From positions 1,488,001 through 1,552,000 of the forward strand of contig NZ_CP025118.1 in the NCBI RefSeq assembly GCF_002831665.1: a stretch of DNA of 64,000 nucleotides. The letters run 5' to 3'. This DNA is from Lacinutrix sp. Bg11-31. GTDB lineage: Bacteria; Bacteroidota; Bacteroidia; Flavobacteriales; Flavobacteriaceae. The notes beneath the pieces are model-generated. The model was not told the origin of the DNA, did no database searches, and was given only the letters and a program-made list of their open reading frames with translations. The position numbers were made by a program, and so were the translations under genes. Below are positions 44,458 through 52,680 of this stretch, piece by piece; within the stretch, counting starts at the first letter, position 1, and each line of letters starts with the position of its first letter.

Positions 44458-46560
44458 ATGACTACCAATCTTCAAACTTCTATAGATTACCTAAAAGGTG
44501 TTGGACCAAATCGTGCCGATTTGCTTCGCAGGGAACTTGGTATTCACACCTATCAAGACCTCATCAATTTATTTCCAAATCGCTATTTAGATCGTACAAA
44601 ATATTACAACATAAATACGCTTTATCAAAACACTGCCGAAGTACAAGTTATAGGAAAAATTACTAGTTTTAAGGAAATTGCTCAAAAAAGAGGCAAGCGA
44701 TTAGTTGCTACTTTTCAAGACGAAACGGGCACTATGGAATTGGTTTGGTTTCGTGGTCAAAAATGGATTAGAGAAGGTCTAAAATTAAATGTCTCTTATG
44801 TAATATTTGGCAAGGTAAATAGTTTTGGGGGGAAGTATAACATGGCACATCCCGACATCGAATTATTGAAAGAACATGAGCAAAATTTACGCTCTGCTTT
44901 GCAACCCATTTATCCTTCGACAGAGAAGTTATCTACCAGAGGAATCACGAACAGAATGATGATAAAAATCATGCAAAATCTGTTTATAGAAACTGGTGGG
45001 AAATTTGTAGAAACACTCTCGAAAAATTTACTCGAAAACTTGAAATTAGTTTCAAAATCTGAAGCCCTTTTAAACATCCATTTTCCTAAGGATTCTGAGG
45101 CGCTTTTTAAGGCTGAATTTAGACTTAAATTTGAAGAGCTTTTTTACATACAATTGCAATTAATTCTTAAAAATTTAATCCATAAATCGAAGATAAAAGG
45201 CTTTCCTTTTGAAACCGTTGGCGAACAATTTAACACCTTTTTTAAAAACCATTTACCGTTCGAATTAACAGGTGCACAGAAAAGAGTACTCAAAGAAATT
45301 AGAGCAGATATGGGTAGTAATGCCCAAATGAATCGTCTTTTACAAGGCGATGTTGGCTCTGGAAAGACTATTGTAGCATTAATGTCAATGTTAATAGCGG
45401 TTGGAAATGGTTTTCAAGCTTGTTTAATGGCGCCTACTGCTATTTTGTCAGTACAGCACTATAATGGTTTAGTTGAGTTATGTAAAGATTTAAAAATCAG
45501 CATTAAACTACTTCAAGGTTCAAGTAAAACTTCAGAGCGTCGCGAGATCCACGAAATGCTAGAAAGCGGCGAATTAGACATCTTAATTGGTACACATGCA
45601 TTACTTGAAGATAAAGTAAAATTTAAAAATTTAGGCTTAGCAGTTATAGACGAGCAACACCGTTTTGGTGTAAAACAACGTTCTAAATTATGGAAAAAAA
45701 ACACTCTCCCTCCTCACGTTTTGGTAATGACAGCAACACCAATTCCGCGAACCTTAGCCATGTCTGTTTATGGTGATTTAGACATCTCTGTTATAGACGA
45801 ATTACCACCTGGTAGAAAGGCAATAAAAACGGTCCATAGATACGACTCAAATAGATTAAAAGTTTTCCAATTTATACGCTCCGAAATCAAGAAGAAAAGA
45901 CAGGTTTATATTGTCTATCCTTTGATACAAGAAAGTGCCCAAATGGACTACAAAGATTTAATGGATGGTTACGAAAGTATTGCTCGAGATTTTCCTGCTC
46001 CAGAGTTTCAAATTTCGATAGTTCATGGCAAAATGAAACCTGCAGATAAGGAGTTCGAAATGCAACGTTTCATTAAAGGTCAAACGCAAATTATGGTGGC
46101 AACAACTGTAATTGAAGTTGGCGTAAATGTGCCAAATGCATCGGTCATGATTATTGAAAGTGCAGAGCGTTTTGGACTCTCTCAATTACACCAATTAAGA
46201 GGTCGAGTTGGTCGTGGTACAGAACAAAGTTATTGCATTTTAATGACGAGCCACAAGCAATCTGAAAACAGTAAAAAGCGAATTGAAACCATGGTAAAAA
46301 CCAACGACGGTTTTGAAATTGCAGAAGTAGATTTAAACCTTCGTGGACCTGGAGATATTATGGGAACACAGCAAAGTGGAATACTAAACCTTAGGATAGC
46401 AGATATTATAAAAGATAGCGAGATATTAAAACATGCGAGACACCATGCTAAAAAACTTTTAGAAAAAGATCCATCGCTTGGTCATGCAGAAAATGCTGTA
46501 ATTTTAGAAACTTATAGACAAATGGGTAAGTATAAAAACATCTGGAATTACATTTCATAA
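44458..46560 (+). CDS. recG: ATP-dependent DNA helicase RecG
   Basis: 700 residues from the ATG at 44458. A longer frame from 44431 would place the start inside a likely -7 region (TATTTTAG, 44434). The wedge/OB domain (SIDYLKGVGPNRADLLRRELGI, TGTMELVWFRGQKW) is followed by helicase motifs I GDVGSGKT, Ia APTAILSVQHY, II IDEQHRFGVKQR, III MTATPIPRTLAM, IV and V MVATTVIEVGVNVPNASVM, and VI QLRGRVGRGTEQ. RecG remodels stalled forks. Two near-identical repeats follow the gene. Confidence 0.95.
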   Translation: MTTNLQTSIDYLKGVGPNRADLLRRELGIHTYQDLINLFPNRYLDRTKYYNINTLYQNTAEVQVIGKITSFKEIAQKRGKRLVATFQDETGTMELVWFRGQKWIREGLKLNVSYVIFGKVNSFGGKYNMAHPDIELLKEHEQNLRSALQPIYPSTEKLSTRGITNRMMIKIMQNLFIETGGKFVETLSKNLLENLKLVSKSEALLNIHFPKDSEALFKAEFRLKFEELFYIQLQLILKNLIHKSKIKGFPFETVGEQFNTFFKNHLPFELTGAQKRVLKEIRADMGSNAQMNRLLQGDVGSGKTIVALMSMLIAVGNGFQACLMAPTAILSVQHYNGLVELCKDLKISIKLLQGSSKTSERREIHEMLESGELDILIGTHALLEDKVKFKNLGLAVIDEQHRFGVKQRSKLWKKNTLPPHVLVMTATPIPRTLAMSVYGDLDISVIDELPPGRKAIKTVHRYDSNRLKVFQFIRSEIKKKRQVYIVYPLIQESAQMDYKDLMDGYESIARDFPAPEFQISIVHGKMKPADKEFEMQRFIKGQTQIMVATTVIEVGVNVPNASVMIIESAERFGLSQLHQLRGRVGRGTEQSYCILMTSHKQSENSKKRIETMVKTNDGFEIAEVDLNLRGPGDIMGTQQSGILNLRIADIIKDSEILKHARHHAKKLLEKDPSLGHAENAVILETYRQMGKYKNIWNYIS

Positions 46561-46594
46561 ACACTCTACTCTACTCTACATTTCCCAAATGTTA

Positions 46595-46923
46595 ATCGCA
46601 CAATGCTCCTTCCTTTAGTTGAAGGAAGGTGGTTTTGTATAACAAAAGCGGATGGTTTGAAGAAAAAGAGCGAAGCTTCTTTTAAAAACGCAACCTAGCA
46701 ACACAGTACAAAAACTCCTCTTTCTTCAAATTCTCTATCGGAATTTAAATTCATTCTCCTCTTTTAAATAAAGAGGAGAGCCACCACATAACAAACTTTA
46801 TAGAAACAGCTCTAAAACATAAGCCAAACACCAATCACACAACGCTCCTTCCTTCAGTTGAAGGAAGGTGGTTTTGTATAACAAAAGCGGATGGTTTGAA
46901 GAAAAAGAGCGAAGCTTCTTTTT
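46595..46923. repeat. 90-bp direct repeat pair with an inverted diverged copy between
   Basis: Copies at 46595-46684 and 46834-46923 are nearly identical and 239 bases apart. Each begins with a hairpin (CTTCCTTTAGTTGAAGGAAG) and ends GAAGAAAAAGAGCGAAGCTTC. Between them lies a third, inverted and diverged unit (CTCTTTCTTCAAA and a hairpin CTCCTCTTT...AAAGAGGAG). They fill the 462-base gap 46561-47022, which holds no gene. Confidence 0.8.
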
Positions 46924-47022
46924 TTATTAGTATTACTTTAGCCAATCACAAGTAAAACGTCCAAAATAACAACCACTTCAAGTAAGCTTCTACCAAAACT
47001 AAAGACAGACCTCCAACAACTT

Positions 47023-48093
47023 ATGGAAACAATAAAAACAGATATACTTATTATTGGAGCTGGTTTAACTGGTTTAACACTCGCCTACTACCTTAAAAAT
47101 GCAAACATAAAAGTTAAGGTTCTAGAAGCCAACAACGCAGTTGGTGGTAGAATTAAAACACAATACAACACCAACCAAGCACCAATAGAATTAGGCGCTA
47201 CATGGTTAATAGACCAACAAACCAATGCTTTAGCATTATTAAAAGCGCTTGATGTACCTGTTTTTACACAACATTATGGTAACACAGCCATTTACCATCC
47301 TAACCAAAATCAAGCAGCGCAATTAGTACAATTACCTGCAAACAACTCTATAAGTTATCGTGTTGTAAATGGTACTTATTCAATTATTAAAGCTTTAGAG
47401 CAAAAACTAGATACCAATACCATTGCATGTAACCAAACTGTGCAATCTATTAAGCCGTTTACTAATGGCTTAGAGGCAAACACAAACGATACAACATACC
47501 ATTGTAAGCATATTGTTTCCACGCTTCCACCATTGTTGTTTTCTAAAAGCATAACCATAGAACCTGCATTACCATTAGCTATTCAAGACCTTTTATATAA
47601 AACACACACTTGGATGCATAATTCTATACGAATTGGTTTTACTTATAAAACACCATTTTGGAAAGCCGAACGCACAAGTGGTACTATTTACAGTAGTGTT
47701 GGCATTATTCAAGAGTTTTACGACCATTCTAATGCAGGTAAAAACTTATATGCATTAAGCGGTTTTATAAATGCATCGTTTTCTAAACACACTAAAGAAG
47801 AACGAAAAAACCTAGCCTTAAAACAGTTACAAAGCTATTATGGAGATCAGGCTTTAGCTTTCGAAAGCTATGAAGAATGCGATTGGGCAAACCAGAAACA
47901 CACCAATATTGCAAGCGACAGCTTTTTAATGCCACAAGCAAATAATGGTCATCCATTGTTTAAAGACATCTATTTAGACAATAAGCTATTTATTGCTGGA
48001 GCAGAGACAAGCGCTGTATTTCCTGGTAAAATGGAAGGCGCTATTACTAGTGCACAATTTGTTTTCGAAAAACTAAAACACATTTACAAATAA
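47023..48093 (+). CDS. flavin monoamine-oxidase-like FAD oxidoreductase
   Basis: 356 residues. An FAD Rossmann fold starts it (ILIIGAGLTGLTLAYYL, then EANNAVGGRI, the GGR motif of the amine-oxidase family). IELGATWL is the substrate-side conserved segment, and GAETSAVFPGKMEGAITSA is the C-terminal FAD-contacting motif. At this length it is a compact member of the monoamine-oxidase/protoporphyrinogen-oxidase superfamily. The substrate amine is unknown. It has no signal peptide and no evident partner gene; repeats lie on both sides. Confidence 0.87.
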   Translation: METIKTDILIIGAGLTGLTLAYYLKNANIKVKVLEANNAVGGRIKTQYNTNQAPIELGATWLIDQQTNALALLKALDVPVFTQHYGNTAIYHPNQNQAAQLVQLPANNSISYRVVNGTYSIIKALEQKLDTNTIACNQTVQSIKPFTNGLEANTNDTTYHCKHIVSTLPPLLFSKSITIEPALPLAIQDLLYKTHTWMHNSIRIGFTYKTPFWKAERTSGTIYSSVGIIQEFYDHSNAGKNLYALSGFINASFSKHTKEERKNLALKQLQSYYGDQALAFESYEECDWANQKHTNIASDSFLMPQANNGHPLFKDIYLDNKLFIAGAETSAVFPGKMEGAITSAQFVFEKLKHIYK

Positions 48094-48110
48094 CAGTTTT
48101 CGTTAGCTTC

Positions 48111-48239
48111 GTCAGTTCGAGTGATACGACTTTAGGAGTAGTGTATCGAGAACCTTCCTAAACTGTTGCAAAACCTTGTAAAACCTTAACGACTTCTCGA
48201 TACAAAATTCTAAAAAAAAGAATTTCACTCGAAGTGACA
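48111..48239. repeat. imperfect palindrome (GTCAGTTCGAGTGA family)
   Basis: Outer arms GTCAGTTCGAGTGA (48111) and TCACTCGAAGTGAC (ending 48238) pair, and an inner pair, GTATCGAGAA / TTCTCGATAC, lies within. It is a dispersed intergenic element type, between the amine-oxidase and miaE genes. Confidence 0.7.
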
Positions 48240-48288
48240 TCACAATTTAATCTCTATTATAATTATCTTTACCTAAAAATAGTAAACC

Positions 48289-48876
48289 ATGAGCATGCTT
48301 CACCTAAAACTAGAAACCGACCCACGTTGGGTAACCATTGTAGAGAGTAATATTGAAGAAATATTAACAGATCATGCTTGGTGTGAGCAAAAAGCAGCTA
48401 CAAATGCTATTACTATTATTACACACAATAGCGAACACGAAGAGCTAGTTACAGAGCTTTTAAAGCTTGCTAAAGAAGAATTAGAGCACTTTCAAATGGT
48501 ACACGATATTATTAAAAAACGTGGCTACACCTTAGGTCGTGAGCGCAAAGACCATTACGTAAACCAATTATATAAGTTTATGAACAAAGGTGGTAGCAGA
48601 CTACAAAGCTTTGTAGACCGTTTATTGTTTTCGGCAATGATAGAAGCACGAAGCTGCGAACGCTTTAAATTATTATCTCAACGTATTAACGACGAAGAAC
48701 TCTCTAAGTTTTATCACGATTTAATGATTAGCGAAGCTGGACATTATACCACTTTTATAACCTTTGCTAGACAATACGGAAAAGGTATTGATGTAGATAA
48801 ACGCTGGCAAGAACTTGTAGAGTTTGAAGGTGTATTAATAAAAAGTTATGGTAAAAGCGAAACTATACATGGTTAA
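48289..48876 (+). CDS. miaE: tRNA-(ms2io6A)-hydroxylase-like di-iron protein
   Basis: 195 residues, all-helical ferritin-like. Iron ligands fall in the expected motifs: DHAWCEQKAA, EELEHFQMVH (E-x2-H), EARSCERFKLL and SEAGHYTTF (E-x2-H). This matches MiaE, which hydroxylates the isopentenyl group of the modified A37 in tRNA; ARSCERF is a family hallmark. No other tRNA-modification gene is adjacent. The start ATG at 48289 is chosen because the conserved LKLETDPRW follows within six residues. Palindromic repeats flank the gene. Confidence 0.88.
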   Translation: MSMLHLKLETDPRWVTIVESNIEEILTDHAWCEQKAATNAITIITHNSEHEELVTELLKLAKEELEHFQMVHDIIKKRGYTLGRERKDHYVNQLYKFMNKGGSRLQSFVDRLLFSAMIEARSCERFKLLSQRINDEELSKFYHDLMISEAGHYTTFITFARQYGKGIDVDKRWQELVEFEGVLIKSYGKSETIHG

Positions 48877-48923
48877 AACACGCCTTTAAGAAAAGGAATT
48901 TTATAACATTACAAATAAGCACT

Positions 48924-48997
48924 TGTCATTCCTACCAAAGCAGCAACCTATTTTAATTAAGTATTGATAGTAGATTCCTGCCTTCGCAGGAATGACA
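48924..48997. repeat. palindromic repeat related to 3781-3803
   Basis: It starts TGTCATTCCT and ends AGGAATGACA, with an inner hairpin ATTCCTGC / GCAGGAAT (loop CTTC, 48974-48993). The hairpin arms equal those at 3784-3803, with a different loop. Confidence 0.75.
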
Positions 48998-49066
48998 AAA
49001 TCGCTTTTAACTTTTTATTGAGACAAAAACCACGCACAAAGTCATAAATTTGATAAAAGCTACGCT

Positions 49067-49597
49067 ATGAAACCATTAGCCTTAATCTTACTATTTACAA
49101 CAATTATGACTTCTACTCCTATTTTTAATTTCACCAAAGACGCTAACATCTCTAATTGGCGTATTATAGACGATGTAGTTATGGGTGGACGCTCTAACGG
49201 AAACTTTGCTTTAAACAATAATGGTCACGGTGTTTTTAGTGGTGAAATATCTTTAGAAAACAATGGTGGTTTTTCTTCTCTACGTTACGATACAGAAACC
49301 ATAGCCATTTCTAAACACACCAAAGTATGCATTAAGTTAAAAGGAGATAGCAAAGACTACCAATTTAGAATTAAAGCCAATAGAAAAGAACGCTACTCTT
49401 ACATTACCACTTTTAAAACTTCTGGCGAATGGGAAACCATTACTATAAATTTAAAAGATATGTACCCTGCTTTTAGAGGAAGAACGCTTGACTACCCAAG
49501 TTTTGATAAAACCAATATTGAAGAATTAGCTTTTTTAATAGGAAACAAAAAGGCTGAAAGCTTTGAGTTGTTAATTGATAGTATTGAGCTAAAGTAA
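49067..49597 (+). CDS. CIA30-family (NDUFAF1-like) beta-sandwich protein
   Basis: 176 residues. The segment WRIIDDVVMGGRSNGNF is the conserved W.....VMGG.S.G start of the CIA30 domain, and GKISLENNGGF-like (FSGEISLENNGGFSSLRY) and YRLRLKTN-equivalent stretches (DYQFRIKANRKERYSYI) follow; the end, FLIGNKKAESFELLIDSIEL, is also typical. CIA30 folds are carbohydrate-binding-like jelly rolls; the bacterial role is unknown. MKPLALILLFTTIMTSTPIF is a likely signal peptide. Confidence 0.85.
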   Translation: MKPLALILLFTTIMTSTPIFNFTKDANISNWRIIDDVVMGGRSNGNFALNNNGHGVFSGEISLENNGGFSSLRYDTETIAISKHTKVCIKLKGDSKDYQFRIKANRKERYSYITTFKTSGEWETITINLKDMYPAFRGRTLDYPSFDKTNIEELAFLIGNKKAESFELLIDSIELK

Positions 49598-49784
49598 CTG
49601 CTGTTGTTGCAAGAAAACACAGCTTAGCACTTTGTTAATAAGTACTTATATATGTCTATACAAAATCATTCGGTTTGAATTTTTAAAAACCTAACTTCGC
49701 TAACGTTTGATATAAAACATTGAAACGATTTTATATCAACGAAACATTGTGTTTAATGCCGAAAAACCACGAGCGAAAACAAAA

Positions 49785-50174
49785 ATGACAAAAAAACGAA
49801 TCGATACAAATTTGCATTATGCTCAATATATAATCGCTCGAATTATTCTTGTCGGCGGAATTGGATTTCTGATTTATAGCATTTGGACTCAAAAAGTCGT
49901 AGCTATTATCTTTTGTTCGTTATTCGTGATTTACGCTCTAATTTTAATGAAAAAAGTTTTTGACAAACCGACTGAAATTGAATTTGACGAAAACTACATT
50001 TATCTCGAAAACAAAAATGAACGGATTGAATTAAATAAGATTATTGGAATAAAACGGAATCGGATTTTATACGAATCAAACGGAATTAAAACGAAATTAA
50101 AACTGCCGAATTTTCATTTTATGGACAAAAAATGGACTGAATTAAAGAAATTAATAGAACAGAAAAAGCACTAA
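49785..50174 (+). CDS. small membrane protein with a PH-like domain, on the bounded segment
   Basis: 129 residues from the ATG at 49785 (an in-frame GTG at 49749 adds a charged leader and was not used). Two hydrophobic helices at the N-terminus (IIARIILVGGIGFLIYSIW, VVAIIFCSLFVIYALILM) precede a soluble part with alternating strands (TEIEFDENYIYLENKNERIEL, GIKRNRILYESNGIKTKLKL), like the short PH-type domains of bacterial membrane proteins (STM3941/YdbT-like). Function unknown. Codon choice (CGG, CGA) differs from the surroundings, and the inverted repeats around it suggest that it was inserted as a unit. Confidence 0.65.
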   Translation: MTKKRIDTNLHYAQYIIARIILVGGIGFLIYSIWTQKVVAIIFCSLFVIYALILMKKVFDKPTEIEFDENYIYLENKNERIELNKIIGIKRNRILYESNGIKTKLKLPNFHFMDKKWTELKKLIEQKKH

Positions 50175-50185
50175 AACACAACACC

Positions 50186-50310
50186 GTATAAAAATAATTG
50201 CGGTTTAGTGCTTAATCAAAAGTTAGTTTTGTGTTTGTTGCATCTGATTTTCCTTCGGAAAATCCTCGCATACAAACCCGCAACTATTCTTATACATAAA
50301 CGTTAGCGAA
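50186..50310. repeat. long foldback (cruciform-forming) element at the segment's right end
   Basis: Arms GTATAAAAATAATTGCGG (50186-50203) and CCGCAACTATTCTTATAC (50278-50295) pair with about two mismatches. Inside is a perfect hairpin GATTTTCC-TTC-GGAAAATC (50246-50264). It ends in the 13-bp terminal repeat at 50298-50310. Confidence 0.75.
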
Positions 50311-50383
50311 ACCAAAAACAACTACTAGTTTCATTAGTTTGAAAGAAACATTTCAACCTATCAATTAAGACATCATTTAAAAT

Positions 50384-50767
50384 ATGAAGACTACATCTAT
50401 TGTAATAATAATTATAATCCTCCTCATTAGCATCTTAGTTGTATACAAGTATAAAAGCAAAACAAAAAAACCTAAAAGCTTAAAAACTGGAGGTCTTTAT
50501 ACATTACAAAGTAAAGATGGCACTTATGGTGTAACTAAAATACTAGCGTTAGACGATTTTACGGTTCATGCAAGGATGTATTCTAATACATTTAATACAA
50601 AACCTACTAAGATCAATTCTTCGGAATTAAAATTTTCTATTGGTCATGCTCCTATGGCTAGAGAAGGTTTTCTAAAAGACAAACAAGAGTTATTAAAAGT
50701 AGAAAAAGTGCATGAAAGCGAGCTAGAAGGTTATCATTACTATTTAAAAGCTACAAGAATTCAATAA
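50384..50767 (+). CDS. single-pass membrane protein, unknown
   Basis: 127 residues. One N-terminal membrane helix (IVIIIIILLISILVVYKY) is followed by a basic linker and a soluble domain with GGLYTLQSKDGTYGVTKILALDDFTVHARMYSN. The type of fold, an SH3-like barrel with the Tyr-Gly-Val strand, is a guess. It stands between the bounded segment and a convergent TlpA-type gene, with only ten bases between the two stop codons. I do not recognise the family. Confidence 0.65.
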   Translation: MKTTSIVIIIIILLISILVVYKYKSKTKKPKSLKTGGLYTLQSKDGTYGVTKILALDDFTVHARMYSNTFNTKPTKINSSELKFSIGHAPMAREGFLKDKQELLKVEKVHESELEGYHYYLKATRIQ

Positions 50768-50777
50768 GTGTATTAAA

Positions 50778-51989
50778 TTACTCTGCTAACAACTCACCAA
50801 CAAACTCGGTAAACTCACTCTTAAACTCTGTAAATTTTTCACCAGTTGCAGGACCATTAAAGCCTGTGTGTATTTTACGTACTTTTCCTTGCTTGTCTAC
50901 AAACACTGTAGTTGGGTAACTTAATACATGGTTAAGCATTGGTAATTTTTCTTGTGCTTTTTTCTTACTTGTCGTTCCTGTTTGCGCTAATAAAATGGGA
51001 TAAGTAATATCTATTCTATCTTGTAAACGTTTTATACTTTCAAATGCTTTTTCGTTGGTTTTAGCATACTCAAAAGCTAAGGCTACAATTTCTAAACCTT
51101 GGTCTTTGTTTTGTTTGTAAAACTCTGCGTAGTATTTACTTTCGTCTAAACAATTAGGACACCAGGTTCCCATAATTTGTACTAATACTACTTTGTTTTT
51201 AAAACGCTCATCTTTTAGAGAAATCATGTTTCCGTTAGCATCTGGAAAGGTAAAAGCCAAACTATCGTAACCTTCGTTTAAATAGGTTAATGCATTTGCG
51301 CTTGGTAGTTTGTAATTAGCATTACGCTTCGCTGTAAAAGGCTCTTTCCAGTGGCTTCCAGAGTAAAAGGTTCCGTTAATAGTAGAATCGGTTACTTTAC
51401 CTGTAAATAAAAAGGCATGTGCTCCATCGAATGTAGATAGTTTTAAATCTGTTCCATTAATAACACCTTCTAAAAAACGATAATCTCCAGTTTCGGTTAA
51501 AAAGGTTCCTGTTATTTGGTTTCCGTTTTGTTTAAAAACACCTTTTGCTATGTATTTGTCTGCTTCAGTTTCTGGACTAAATACAGTTTCCCAGTTTCCA
51601 GAGATATTTGCTTCAGCTTTAGCTGTAACATTAAAACGTGTGTTGCTTTTTTCAGCTTTAAAAGGCACTACTCTATCTTTACCTTCTATTATAAAGTTTC
51701 CTGTTAGTGTTTGGTCTTTAATTTTTGCTGCTAAAAGCGCTTCAAAAACTGGCATGTTTATAAATACAGAGTCGTTACGGTATTCTATTTCGTTTACTTC
51801 TATTTGTTCTTCAGCATTAAAAACAGTTAAGTTATTTGCGTCTTTTACTTTAAAAGTAAATGGTATTACTTCGGTATCACTTATTTGTAATTCTGCTCTG
51901 TAGTCTCCTAAATAAAGGAATTCTTGAGTCGAATTGTCTTGACAAGAGAAGGTTATTGCTAGGGTTAAAAGTGCTAGTATTTTACGCAT
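50778..51989 (-). CDS. TlpA-type thioredoxin-domain lipoprotein
   Basis: 403 residues from the ATG at 51989, which gives a proper lipoprotein signal (LALLTLAITFSCQDN); upstream in-frame codons read into non-conserved sequence. Residues ~20-235 form a beta-rich N-terminal part (like a DUF4369/lipocalin-type domain, with WETVFSPE and HAFLFTGKV). The C-terminal third is a thioredoxin fold with the active site WCPNC (Cys 277, Cys 280), FPDANGNMISLKDERFKNKVVLVQIMGTW before it, and cis-Pro near YPTTVFVDKQG. It should reduce or shuffle disulphides in the periplasm, as TlpA/ResA-type proteins do. Confidence 0.88.
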   Translation of the reverse strand: MRKILALLTLAITFSCQDNSTQEFLYLGDYRAELQISDTEVIPFTFKVKDANNLTVFNAEEQIEVNEIEYRNDSVFINMPVFEALLAAKIKDQTLTGNFIIEGKDRVVPFKAEKSNTRFNVTAKAEANISGNWETVFSPETEADKYIAKGVFKQNGNQITGTFLTETGDYRFLEGVINGTDLKLSTFDGAHAFLFTGKVTDSTINGTFYSGSHWKEPFTAKRNANYKLPSANALTYLNEGYDSLAFTFPDANGNMISLKDERFKNKVVLVQIMGTWCPNCLDESKYYAEFYKQNKDQGLEIVALAFEYAKTNEKAFESIKRLQDRIDITYPILLAQTGTTSKKKAQEKLPMLNHVLSYPTTVFVDKQGKVRKIHTGFNGPATGEKFTEFKSEFTEFVGELLAE

Positions 51990-52150
51990 GTTTTGTTTTT
52001 TATTTAAGTAATCGAAGTAACGATAAAAACCTAACAAATAAAAACGGGTTTTTAGTTTAATCCTGCTTATATGTTTTATTACATGTGTTAACCACAATTT
52101 AAATAATACAGTATTTGGCTTTTAAAATACTTACTCAAATTATAAACTAA

Positions 52151-52182
52151 AAAAAAGACACTACTTTCGCAATGTCTTTTTC
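52151..52182 (-). terminator. terminator of the acidic-peptide gene
   Basis: On the minus strand, AAAAAGACA / TGTCTTTTT, with a loop of ~12 bases, is followed by more T. It lies 21 bases after the stop. Confidence 0.7.
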
Positions 52183-52202
52183 TAAATGAATTTAAGGAAA
52201 AC

Positions 52203-52493
52203 TTAGTTATTATCGTCCTCGTCGTCATCCTCATCTTCCATATCAAGGTCTTCTTCTTTGGTTCCTTCACCATCCAAACGCTTTAAGTCGGTTGCATCGT
52301 CGTCTGCTTTAGGTAATTTAACGGTTTCTGTAGCTTCAGTTTCAACAGTTTTAATTTCTACTTTTTCTTTTTTAACCTCAACTTCAGTTTCTACTTTTTC
52401 CTCTGTTTCTACTTCTACTTGAGCTGCAACAAATTGAGTACTTGCAAGACAGAATACTACGGCAAAAAACAATGTGATTTTTAAATGTTTCAT
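52203..52493 (-). CDS. small acidic secreted protein
   Basis: 96 residues. A signal peptide (LKITLFFAVVFCLASTQFVAAQ) precedes a mature part made almost wholly of Glu, Val, Lys, Thr and Asp: a VEVETEEKVETEVEVKKE repeat of alternating acidic/basic residues, then the acidic tail DMEDEDDDEDDNN. No domain is recognisable. It is likely unfolded or metal/polycation-binding. It has its own terminator. The 52494-52680 gap holds the divergent promoter of pheT. Confidence 0.7.
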   Translation of the reverse strand: MKHLKITLFFAVVFCLASTQFVAAQVEVETEEKVETEVEVKKEKVEIKTVETEATETVKLPKADDDATDLKRLDGEGTKEEDLDMEDEDDDEDDNN

Positions 52494-52625
52494 TTGTGGG
52501 ATAATTTTAAAAGGATTAATAATTTATGTTTAGTACTATTTACGTTCTCTTGAATATTTTAGACGTTTAACCTCTACTTTTTAACACTTTAATACAAACT
52601 AACGTATTGCAATAAAAAGCGTTTC

Positions 52626-52661
52626 TTTGGTTTTAATAAGCCGTAACTATTGTTATCTTTG
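52626..52661 (+). promoter_or_regulatory. promoter of pheT
   Basis: TATCTTTG at 52654-52661 matches the -7 consensus; TTTT at 52631-52634 is 19 bases upstream, with TTTG five bases further. It lies 19 bases before the ATG at 52681 and excludes the longer frame from 52627. Confidence 0.75.
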
Positions 52662-52680
52662 CGCTCTTAAAGTAAATTAC

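Larger units (their letters stand above)
49696..50310 (+). other. gene-bearing segment bounded by 13-bp inverted repeats
   Basis: TTCGCTAACGTTT at 49696-49708 and its exact complement AAACGTTAGCGAA at 50298-50310 bound 615 bases that carry one small gene (49785-50174). Just inside the left end is GATATAAAA...TTTTATATC (hairpin); just inside the right end is a long foldback (50186-50295). Codon use in the gene is rich in CGG and CGA, unlike its neighbours, consistent with acquisition. No transposase or integrase is present. Mobility is inference. Confidence 0.55.

Noticed and set aside
49696-50310. Integron attC cassette
   Set aside because: The folded end resembles attC in outline, but the core GTTRRRY/RYYYAAC pattern is not met (GTTAGCG) and no integron integrase is in the window.
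52627-52680. Earlier start for pheT (52627)
   Set aside because: The -7 box TATCTTTG lies at 52654-52661, so the message starts after it; the conserved N-terminus begins at 52681.
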